DNA from: Streptomyces hokutonensis
GTDB taxonomy: Bacteria > Actinomycetota > Actinomycetes > Streptomycetales > Streptomycetaceae
DNA: 64,000 bases
Assembly: GCF_000376565.1 (NCBI RefSeq)
Contig: NZ_BARG01000065.1
Location: 39,063-103,062 of the forward strand
Reading direction: 5' to 3'
In this document: positions 6,773 to 13,982 of the stretch, one piece after another
Layout of the letters: every line of letters starts with the position of its first letter
How positions within the stretch are numbered: position 1 is the stretch's first letter
Position numbers and translations under genes: made by a program
The notes under the pieces: generated by a model
What the model was told of the DNA's origin: nothing
The model's input: only the letters and a program-made list of their open reading frames with translations
The model's database searches: none

Positions 6773-8932
6773 ATGAGCAACCAGGAGCTGCGTGCCGAAG
6801 CCGACGCCATCCTCGCCGAGCTGGTCGGTGATCCGAGTGGTACGGCGCGGCTGCGCGAGGACCAGTGGCAGGCGGTGGCCGCCCTCGTGGAGGAGCGCCG
6901 GCGCGCGCTGGTGGTGCAGCGCACCGGCTGGGGCAAGTCGGCGGTGTACTTCGTCGCCACGGCCCTGCTGCGCCGGCGCGGCTCCGGGCCCACGGTGATC
7001 ATCTCGCCGCTGCTGGCCCTGATGCGCAACCAGGTCGAGTCGGCGGCACGGGCGGGCATCCGGGCGCACACCATCAACTCGGCCAACCCGGAGGAGTGGG
7101 AGAGCATCTACGGAGAGGTCGAAAAGGGCGAGACCGACGTCCTCCTCGTCAGCCCGGAGCGGCTCAACTCCGTGGACTTCCGCGACCAGGTGCTGCCCAA
7201 GTTGGCCGCCACGACCGGCCTGTTGGTGGTCGACGAGGCCCACTGCATCTCCGACTGGGGACACGACTTCCGCCCGGACTACCGCCGCTTGCGGGCGATG
7301 CTGGCCGAACTGCCCACAGGCGTACCGGTGCTGGCCACCACGGCGACCGCCAACGCGCGCGTGACCGCCGATGTGGCCGAGCAGTTGGGCACCGGCGCCG
7401 GTGAGGCCCTGGTGCTGCGCGGCCCGCTGGAGCGGGAGAGCCTGCGGCTCGGGGTGGTCCAACTCCCTGACGCCGCTCACCGCCTGGCCTGGCTCGCCGA
7501 GCACCTGGACGAGCTGCCGGGCTCGGGGATCATCTACACGCTCACCGTGGCCGCCGCCGAGGAGGCCACCGCCTTCCTGCGGCAGCGCGGCTTCAAGGTG
7601 GCCTCGTACACCGGGAAGACGGAGAACGCCGACCGGCTGCAGGCCGAGATCGACCTCCAGGAGAACCGGGTCAAGGCACTGGTCGCCACGTCGGCCCTGG
7701 GCATGGGCTACGACAAGCCGGACCTGGGCTTCGTGGTCCACCTCGGCTCGCCCTCCTCGCCGATCGCCTACTACCAGCAGGTGGGCCGTGCCGGGCGCGG
7801 AGTGGCCCACGCCGACGTACTGCTCCTGCCGGGCAGGGAGGACGAGGCCATCTGGCGCTACTTCGCCGATACGGCCTTCCCGCCCGAGACACAGGTCCGC
7901 CAGACCCTCTCGGCCCTCGCCGATGCGGGACGGCCGCTGTCCGTACCCGCCCTGGAGACGGCGGTGGACCTCCGGCGCAGCCGCCTGGAGACCATGCTGA
8001 AGGTCCTGGACGTCGACGGAGCGGTCAAGCGCGTCAAGGGCGGCTGGGCGGCCACGGGAGCCGACTGGGTGTACGACGCCGAGCGGTACGCCTGGGTGGC
8101 CAAACAGCGAGCGGCCGAGCAGCAGGCCATGCGCGACTACGTGAGTACGTCCCAGTGCCGGATGGAGTTCCTGCGCCAGCAGCTGGACGACGAAGGGGCG
8201 GTGCCCTGCGGCCGTTGCGACAACTGCGCGGGCGCCTGGATCGACGCGTCGGTCTCGGCGGAGACGCTGACCGGGGCGACGAAGGAACTGGACCGCCCGG
8301 GCACGGAGATCGAGCCGCGCCGGATGTGGCCGACCGGAATGGCCGCACTGGGCGTCGACCTCAAGGGACGCATCCCGGCGAAGGACCAGTGCTCCACGGG
8401 ACGTGCCCTGGGGCGGCTCTCGGACATCGGCTGGGGCAACAGGCTGCGCCCACTGCTGGCCGAGAACGCACCCGACGGCCCGGTCCCCGACGACGTCCTG
8501 AAGGCCGCGGTGGCGGTCCTCGCCGACTGGGCGCGTTCTCCGGGTGGTTGGGCACCGAACGTCACCGACGCCTCCGCCCGTCCCGTGGGCGTCGTGGCCG
8601 TACCGTCCCTGGCCCGCCCGCAACTGGTCGGCTCCCTCGCCCAGGGCATCGCGACCATCGGTCGCCTCCCCCTCCTGGGCACCCTGACGCACACGGGCCC
8701 GGACGGCACCCACGGGGCCCGCCGCAGCAACTCCGCCCAACGCCTCAGGGCACTGTCCGACGCCTTCGCCGTCTCCGAGGAACTGACCGCGGCCTTGACT
8801 GCCAATCCAGGCCCCGTCCTGCTCGTGGACGACTACACCGACTCCGGCTGGACCCTGGCGGTCGCCGCCCGCCTGCTCCGCCGTGCAGGCAGCGAACAGG
8901 TGCTTCCGCTGGTCCTTGCTGCGGCGGGCTGA
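6773..8932 (+). CDS. recQ: RecQ-family ATP-dependent DNA helicase with C-terminal phosphoribosyltransferase-like domain
   Basis: The product is 719 aa from ATG 6773. It is a 3'-5' DNA helicase used in recombination and repair. Motif I is QRTGWGKS (about residue 49). Motif II is VVDEAHCISDWGHDFR (about 153). The helicase C-terminal half carries ALGMGYDKPDL and QQVGRAGRG (about 300-345). The RecQ zinc cluster is the four cysteines in QCRMEF...PCGRCDNC (about 461-488). Instead of an HRDC domain, the last about 110 residues end in VLLVDDYTDSGWT (about 681-693). This fits the PRPP-binding motif of phosphoribosyltransferases, so the protein is a helicase-PRTase-like fusion. No Shine-Dalgarno is present at a usable distance; see the promoter at 6744-6766. 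Confidence 0.92.
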   Translation: MSNQELRAEADAILAELVGDPSGTARLREDQWQAVAALVEERRRALVVQRTGWGKSAVYFVATALLRRRGSGPTVIISPLLALMRNQVESAARAGIRAHTINSANPEEWESIYGEVEKGETDVLLVSPERLNSVDFRDQVLPKLAATTGLLVVDEAHCISDWGHDFRPDYRRLRAMLAELPTGVPVLATTATANARVTADVAEQLGTGAGEALVLRGPLERESLRLGVVQLPDAAHRLAWLAEHLDELPGSGIIYTLTVAAAEEATAFLRQRGFKVASYTGKTENADRLQAEIDLQENRVKALVATSALGMGYDKPDLGFVVHLGSPSSPIAYYQQVGRAGRGVAHADVLLLPGREDEAIWRYFADTAFPPETQVRQTLSALADAGRPLSVPALETAVDLRRSRLETMLKVLDVDGAVKRVKGGWAATGADWVYDAERYAWVAKQRAAEQQAMRDYVSTSQCRMEFLRQQLDDEGAVPCGRCDNCAGAWIDASVSAETLTGATKELDRPGTEIEPRRMWPTGMAALGVDLKGRIPAKDQCSTGRALGRLSDIGWGNRLRPLLAENAPDGPVPDDVLKAAVAVLADWARSPGGWAPNVTDASARPVGVVAVPSLARPQLVGSLAQGIATIGRLPLLGTLTHTGPDGTHGARRSNSAQRLRALSDAFAVSEELTAALTANPGPVLLVDDYTDSGWTLAVAARLLRRAGSEQVLPLVLAAAG

Positions 8933-8950
8933 GATTCCGTAGCGGGATCT
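8932..8950 (+). terminator. Short hairpin after recQ
   Basis: AGATTCCG-TAG-CGGGATCT forms an 8-bp stem with one G-U pair and starts at the recQ stop codon. It is short for a terminator, hence the low confidence. Confidence 0.35.
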
Positions 8951-9100
8951 GTGCCGGCAGGCGGCCGAGCGGGCGATTCCGGATCGCATGTCCCGGTCGC
9001 CCGGGCCGACTTGGCCGCACCGAACTCCATATGACGTGCCCCTGACCGGACTTATCCACAGGCTCAAGCGGAATGGGGCGATTCGCGAGATCGTCAACGC

Positions 9101-10588
9101 ATGACGAATCACAGCGAAACGACCGGATCCTCCGAAAACGGCGACATCGAGCCCACCGCGTACGACCGGCACGGCGCCGACCACCAGGTCACCCTGCGCA
9201 CCCCGGCCGAACTCGCCGACGCCCTGCCCTACCTCCTCGGATACCGCCCCGAGGACAGCATCGTCCTCGTCGCCCTGCACGATCGCGGCGGCCGGGGCCG
9301 GTTCGGCGGCCGAGCCCGGCTGGGCATTCCCGCCGGCGCGGACGACTGGGCCTCCGTGGCACGACAGTTGGCCCACGGCCTGGTCACCGGCAGCGAGCGC
9401 AGGGGCACCCGGCCCGAGCAGATGATCGCCTACGTCTGCCAGGAACCGGCGCCCGGCGAGACGGGGCGCCAGGTCATGGAGCGGCTACGTCCGCTGGTGC
9501 AGAGTCTGCGCACCGAGTGCGGCCGGCTCGATGTGACGGTCATCGAGGCGCTCTGCATCTCGGACGGCCGTTTCTGGTCCTACTGCTGCCCGATCGAGGG
9601 ATGTTGCCCCGTCGACGGATCCCCGATGGGCCTGCCCGGCACCTCCGTGCTGGCCGCCGCGGCGACCTACGCGGGACTCCAAGTACGCGGCACACTGCGC
9701 GAGTTGCGCAGCAGGCTGCAACCGTGGGAGACCGTCGCCGCGCTGGAGCAGGAAGCCGCCCTCGACGCCGCCGGTTCGGCCCTGGTACCTCGCATCCTCG
9801 ACGACGCCTACCGCGCGGACGTGGCGCACGAGACGCTGGACCTCGCCCAGCTGATCATCGGCCGGTTCGCCGCGGCACCGCCCGTGTCCGGCCCGCTCCA
9901 GTCGGACCTGCGCGACGACGCACTGCTCGCCCACGACGAAGCGGCCACACTGATCCTCGGTCTTCAGGACCGTTCGACCCGCGACCGCGCGGCCGAATGG
10001 ATGGAGGGCGACGAGGCGGCTGCGGCTCTGCGCCTCTGGCGCGCGCTGGCCCGCCGCTGCGTCGGGCCCTACGGCGAACACGCCGCGGCTCCGCTCACAC
10101 TCGCGGGCTGGGTCGCCTGGTCGACCGGCGACGACCTGGAGGCCCGGGAGGCCCTGGCCATGGCCCTGGGCGCCGACTCCGACTACCTGTTCGCCCGCCT
10201 CCTGCACCAGGCCTGCAACGAGGGCCTGGACCCGGAGTCGATCCGCCGCTGCCTGCGCGCGGAACGGAAGGACCGTGCTGGGGTGGGTGAATCGGCGGTT
10301 GCCGATGGTTCCGTACCGCAGGGGGCGAGCGGTTCCAGCGACGTCCCAGCACCGGTGGCAACGCCCACGGCTTCGCGCCGTCGGCGCCGCGCGCGAACTG
10401 CCGACGGAGTCGAGGACCGTCCGCGTTCTGCGGAACCGGACGGTTCCCGCCCTCGCACATCGGCTCAGGGCACCGCACGTCCCGGCGGCACGCGTACACG
10501 CACCTCCGGGAAGAGCGGTTCGCGGCGCCGTGACACCTGCTCGGAGCGGCCTCTGCCGGGGAGCAACGGCATTGAGGGGGACGGGTGA
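9101..10588 (+). CDS. DUF4192 domain-containing protein
   Basis: The product is 495 aa. The N-terminal about 370 residues match the actinobacterial DUF4192 family (VTLRTPAELADALPYLLGYRPEDSIVLVALHDRGGRGRFGGRARLGIP near the start). They contain a Cys-containing core (YVCQEP, SYCCPIEGCCPVDGSPMG) and end in a helical part with LARRCVGPYGEHAAAPLTLAGWVAWSTGDDLEAREAL. The last 120 residues are Ser/Arg/Pro-rich and probably disordered. The biochemical function of the family is not known. It is codirectional with the debranching-type gene downstream. Confidence 0.85.
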   Translation: MTNHSETTGSSENGDIEPTAYDRHGADHQVTLRTPAELADALPYLLGYRPEDSIVLVALHDRGGRGRFGGRARLGIPAGADDWASVARQLAHGLVTGSERRGTRPEQMIAYVCQEPAPGETGRQVMERLRPLVQSLRTECGRLDVTVIEALCISDGRFWSYCCPIEGCCPVDGSPMGLPGTSVLAAAATYAGLQVRGTLRELRSRLQPWETVAALEQEAALDAAGSALVPRILDDAYRADVAHETLDLAQLIIGRFAAAPPVSGPLQSDLRDDALLAHDEAATLILGLQDRSTRDRAAEWMEGDEAAAALRLWRALARRCVGPYGEHAAAPLTLAGWVAWSTGDDLEAREALAMALGADSDYLFARLLHQACNEGLDPESIRRCLRAERKDRAGVGESAVADGSVPQGASGSSDVPAPVATPTASRRRRRARTADGVEDRPRSAEPDGSRPRTSAQGTARPGGTRTRTSGKSGSRRRDTCSERPLPGSNGIEGDG

Positions 10589-10809
10589 TCAAGAGGTGGA
10601 GGACCGATGTCGAGAGGCTGTCTCCTCCGGCCCGCCGCCATTCGGTCGGCTTCCCGGGTCGCGGGCGTGACCAGGAGGAGCCCGGCTCCGTTCACCTGAG
10701 TGGCGGAACGCCTGATCGGGTCGTGTCGCCGTACAGCCCTTGTCCTCTCGGGACTCTCCATCCGGCGCCGAACACGTCCGAGGCGCACAGAGCGCAGAAG
10801 AAGCCGCCC

Positions 10810-13002
10810 ATGCATCAGCCGACTCCGCCCTCCGATGCCGGTGGCCGCCCTGGCGGAAGCTTGTCGCAGCCGTCGCAGCCGTCGCAGCCGTCGCAGCCGT
10901 CGCAACGGCCGGCGGGAGGCTTGGCGCCCGGCCAGATCCGTCGTCCGCCGCCACCCCCATCACGGTCCCCATCCCCGTCCCCACTCCGGTCCTCTTCGCT
11001 CTCCCCGCCGCAGAGCCCCGTGCCGCACACGCCTCGTCCGACGCCCCGCCGTTCCCTCGAACTGCCGCCCACTCACAACACGCTGATCTGCGTCGCTCTC
11101 CCGGGACTCGCGGTCTCCACCGAGCAGGGCCAGCTGAACGGCCGGGGGTTGGAGGGGTTCTACCGTGCGGGCAGGCGGGTGCTCGCCCGCTGTCAGGTGC
11201 GGGTGGCCGGACGTGAACCGCTGCCGGTGCAGGCCAGGATGACGGCAGCGGACCGTGCGCGGTTCGTGGGAACCGTGCGGGTGTCCCCGGACTGCGGCCC
11301 GGACCCCGACCTCGTGGTCGAGCGGACCCGGCACGCCGACGGTACGGAGCGCATCACCCTGCGCAGCGTGTCCTGGCGCCCGCTGCGGCTGCCGGTCGAG
11401 GTGGCGCTCGGCACCGACCTTGCGGACCTCGGCGCGATCGCCGCGGGCGGCACGGGACCCGAACTCCCCGCCACCGTGCACGACTCCGGGCTGCGCTGGT
11501 CCGGCGCCACCGGGAACTCGACGGTCACCGCCGACCCGCCGCCCGCCGACGCGCTGGCCTCCGCAGGGCTGCTGCGCTGGGAGTTCGAACTGCCGCCGGG
11601 CGGTACGGCGAGCGTGGAGTTGCGGGTACGGCCGGACGGCGCGGGACCGGTCCGGGCCGTGGGCCACGGGGCGACCAGCCCCCTGGCCTCCGCGCGGGCG
11701 GCCGGTGACGACCCCCGAGTCCAGGCGCTGCTGCGAACCAGCGTCGAGGATCTCCAGGCACTGCTGCTGCGCGACCCCGCGCACCCCTCCGACACGCACC
11801 TCGCGGCGGGCGCGCCCTGGCGGTGCGGTCTGGCCCCGGCGGAGTCGCTCACGGCGGCCCGTATGACGCTGCCCCTCGGTACCCGGCTCGCCGCGGGCAC
11901 ACTGCGGACCTTGGCCCGGACCCAACTCCCGCGCCCCGGAGCACAGTTCGGAATGATCCCGGGACCGCGCCGCGACGCCGGCGCCCATCTGCCGCCGGGC
12001 TGCACGGGGACGGAGGCGACCCTGCTCTTCCCGGTGCTGCTCGCGGAGGCCCGCCGCTGGGGGCTCCCAGAGCAGGAGACACGGGAGCTGCTGCCGGCCG
12101 CCGAGCGCTGTCTGACCTGGTTGCGGACCACCGTGGGCGACGGCACCTATCTGCGCGACCCGCACCCCGGCGGACCCGTCCGCTGCGAGACACAGGCCCA
12201 TGCCCACCGGGCGGCGCTGCTCGGAGCCGACCTGCTGGACGCGTTCGGCAGACCCGGCGCTGCCGAACTCCGAGAATGGGCCCAGGAGTTGCGCAGCGTC
12301 TTCCGCGCGGACTTCTGGATCGGGGACCTGGGCGGCGGTCGCCCGGCGGCGGCCCGGCTTCCGGACGGACGCCTTGTACCGCACCTCGGCGCGACCGCGG
12401 CCCACCTCCTCGACACCGGACTGCTGGGCGGCGGCGAGTACGCACCCGGCCTGCTCGACAAGGCGCGGGCCGAACAACTCGCCCGGCTGCTCGGAGGCCC
12501 GGCCATGGACTCGGGCTGGGGACTGCGCGGCCTGGGCGCGAAGGAACCGGGATTCAGCCCGTTCGGCCACCGGAGCGGCGCCGTGCGGGTGCAGGAGACG
12601 GCCATCGCCGTCGCGGGCCTGGCCGCCGGCGGCTACGAGAAGGAGGCCACCTCGCTGTTGCGGGGAGTCCTGGCGGCGGCCGAGGCGTTCGGACACCGGC
12701 TCCCCGAGATGTACGCGGGAGAGCAGCGGACGGAGGGGAGCGCTCCCGTTCCCCACCCGGCCGCCTGCCGCCCGGCGGCCACGGCAGCCGCCGCCGGAGT
12801 CCTGCTGCTGGCCACCCTGGCGGGCATCCGCCCGGACGCCCCCGCCGGGACGGTCACCCTCCGTCCGGTCCGCAGCGCGCCCCTGGGCGAGATCGGCCTG
12901 ACCGGACTGCGGATCGCGGGCGCCCCCTTCTCCGTACGGGTCGGCCGACTCGGTGTCGCCATGGTCGAGGAGGCGGCTGCCGGACTGCAATTGGGGGCGT
13001 GA
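10810..13002 (+). CDS. Glycogen-debranching-family glycosidase-like protein
   Basis: The product is 730 aa from ATG 10810. An in-frame GTG at 10585 overlaps the DUF4192 stop by 4 bp and would give 805 aa. The extra 75 residues look like translated intergenic DNA, so the shorter form is preferred. Residues 15-80 are a low-complexity Pro/Ser tail that includes a 9-bp tandem repeat. A glycogen-debranching N-terminal domain follows (LPGLAVSTEQGQLNGRGLEGFYRAGRRVLARCQVRV), then an (alpha/alpha)6 glycosidase-like domain (GMIPGPRRDAGAHLPPGCTGTEATLLFPVLL ... SGWGLRGL ... FSPFGHRSGAVRVQETAIAVAGL). The usual WPHDTA-type stretch reads VRVQETA and DATPLF reads TEATLLF, so catalytic competence is doubtful. 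Confidence 0.75.
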   Translation: MHQPTPPSDAGGRPGGSLSQPSQPSQPSQPSQRPAGGLAPGQIRRPPPPPSRSPSPSPLRSSSLSPPQSPVPHTPRPTPRRSLELPPTHNTLICVALPGLAVSTEQGQLNGRGLEGFYRAGRRVLARCQVRVAGREPLPVQARMTAADRARFVGTVRVSPDCGPDPDLVVERTRHADGTERITLRSVSWRPLRLPVEVALGTDLADLGAIAAGGTGPELPATVHDSGLRWSGATGNSTVTADPPPADALASAGLLRWEFELPPGGTASVELRVRPDGAGPVRAVGHGATSPLASARAAGDDPRVQALLRTSVEDLQALLLRDPAHPSDTHLAAGAPWRCGLAPAESLTAARMTLPLGTRLAAGTLRTLARTQLPRPGAQFGMIPGPRRDAGAHLPPGCTGTEATLLFPVLLAEARRWGLPEQETRELLPAAERCLTWLRTTVGDGTYLRDPHPGGPVRCETQAHAHRAALLGADLLDAFGRPGAAELREWAQELRSVFRADFWIGDLGGGRPAAARLPDGRLVPHLGATAAHLLDTGLLGGGEYAPGLLDKARAEQLARLLGGPAMDSGWGLRGLGAKEPGFSPFGHRSGAVRVQETAIAVAGLAAGGYEKEATSLLRGVLAAAEAFGHRLPEMYAGEQRTEGSAPVPHPAACRPAATAAAAGVLLLATLAGIRPDAPAGTVTLRPVRSAPLGEIGLTGLRIAGAPFSVRVGRLGVAMVEEAAAGLQLGA
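10864..10904 (+). repeat. 9-bp tandem repeat encoding Ser-Gln-Pro
   Basis: The unit TCGCAGCCG is repeated four times with a degenerate fifth copy. It lies inside the coding sequence and encodes (SQP)n in the disordered N-terminal tail, so copy-number changes stay in frame. Confidence 0.85.
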
Positions 13003-13104
13003 CCTCGCACGAGTCCGTTTCGGTCGACGGCCGTAAGCGGAGGATCAACCGCGTATCGCACCGAAGTGGATCAGTCACGGCGGTACCGACGAAGGGAGTG
13101 TTTA

Positions 13105-13126
13105 TCGTCAGGCAGACGACTATGAT
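13105..13126 (+). promoter_or_regulatory. Candidate operator and -10 of the NrtR-like Nudix gene
   Basis: The inverted repeat TCGTC-AGGCA-GACGA (13105-13119) directly abuts a -10 hexamer TATGAT (13121-13126). The ATG begins 7 bases after the hexamer, which suggests a leaderless transcript. A repeat placed just upstream of the -10 would block RNA polymerase, as expected for autoregulation by the Nudix-HTH protein. The match to known NrtR sites was not tested. Confidence 0.5.
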
Positions 13127-13132
13127 CGCCGC

Positions 13133-13891
13133 ATGTCCTACGACCCGTCAGCGTATCCGCCCTTCGCCGTCACCGTGGACCTGGTCGTGCTGACCGTGCG
13201 CCGCCATGCTCTGTGCGGGCTGGCGGTACGCAGGGGCGAGCCGCCCTTTCAGGGACGCTGGGCGCTGCCAGGCGGCTTCGTGCGGGCCGACGAGGATCTG
13301 GCCCAGGCCGCCGCCCGCGAACTGGCCGAGGAGACGGGACTGCGTGCCCACGACCCGGCGGTCCCTGCCCAGGACAACGGAGCGCATCTGGAGCAGCTCG
13401 CCACCTACGGCGACCCCAAGCGTGACCCGCGGATGCGTGTCGTCAGCGTTGCCCACCTCGCACTCGCCCCCGACCTGCCCGCACCCCGCGCCGGCGGCGA
13501 CGCCAGCAACGCGCGCTGGGCACCCGTGGAGGAGTTGCTGCAACAGGGCGGCTTCGGACGCGACGGCGACCCGGTGGCGCCGCTCGCCTTCGACCACGCG
13601 CAGATCCTGTCCGACGGGGTGGAGCGCGCCCGTTCGAAGATCGAGTACTCCTCCCTGGCCACGGCGTTCTGCCCCACCGAATTCACCGTCGGTGAACTGC
13701 GCCGCGTCTACGAGGCGGTGTGGGGAGTGGCGCTCGACCCGCGCAACTTCCACCGCAAGGTGACCGGCACGCCCGGCTTCCTCGTCCCGACCGGCGGTAC
13801 GACGACCCGTCAGGGCGGACGCCCGGCGCAGCTGTTCCGGGCCGGCGGGGCCACGCTGCTCAACCCGCCCATGCTGCGCCCCGAGGTGTGA
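13133..13891 (+). CDS. Nudix hydrolase-related regulator, NrtR type
   Basis: The product is 252 aa. Residues 10-150 are a Nudix domain with a perfect box GX5EX7REUXEEXGU (from the G of GGFVRADE to RELAEETGL, about residues 44-67). Residues 155-235 form a winged-helix part (SKIEYSSLATAFCPTEFTVGELRRVYEAVWGVALDPRNFHRKVTGTPGFLVP), as in NrtR regulators of NAD metabolism. The intact Nudix box suggests that hydrolase activity may be kept as well. No Shine-Dalgarno is visible. No nad gene is in the window, so any NAD link is family knowledge rather than context. Confidence 0.85.
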   Translation: MSYDPSAYPPFAVTVDLVVLTVRRHALCGLAVRRGEPPFQGRWALPGGFVRADEDLAQAAARELAEETGLRAHDPAVPAQDNGAHLEQLATYGDPKRDPRMRVVSVAHLALAPDLPAPRAGGDASNARWAPVEELLQQGGFGRDGDPVAPLAFDHAQILSDGVERARSKIEYSSLATAFCPTEFTVGELRRVYEAVWGVALDPRNFHRKVTGTPGFLVPTGGTTTRQGGRPAQLFRAGGATLLNPPMLRPEV

Positions 13892-13969
13892 CGTCGTAGC
13901 AGCGCGAACGGGTTGACCAAGCGTTGCGGTACGGGCCGTTCGGTGCCCGAAAAAACGGACATAGCGCGC

Positions 13970-13975
13970 TATCTT
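13970..13975 (+). promoter_or_regulatory. Candidate -10 element for a leaderless start
   Basis: TATCTT ends 7 bases before the GTG at 13983, and no Shine-Dalgarno sequence lies in between. The spacing fits transcription starting on the start codon. A -35 element is not clear. Confidence 0.4.
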
Positions 13976-13982
13976 GCTGTGG

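Noticed and set aside
6572..9376. A 934-codon open frame on the minus strand opposite recQ
   Set aside because: It lies opposite a helicase with all motifs intact. Its translation is low-complexity Arg/Gly/His-rich, as expected for the complement of high-GC coding DNA.
10585..10809. Upstream extension of the debranching-type protein from GTG 10585, which overlaps the DUF4192 stop by 4 bp
   Set aside because: The added 75 residues have no conserved character and look like translated intergenic DNA. It is kept as an alternative only.
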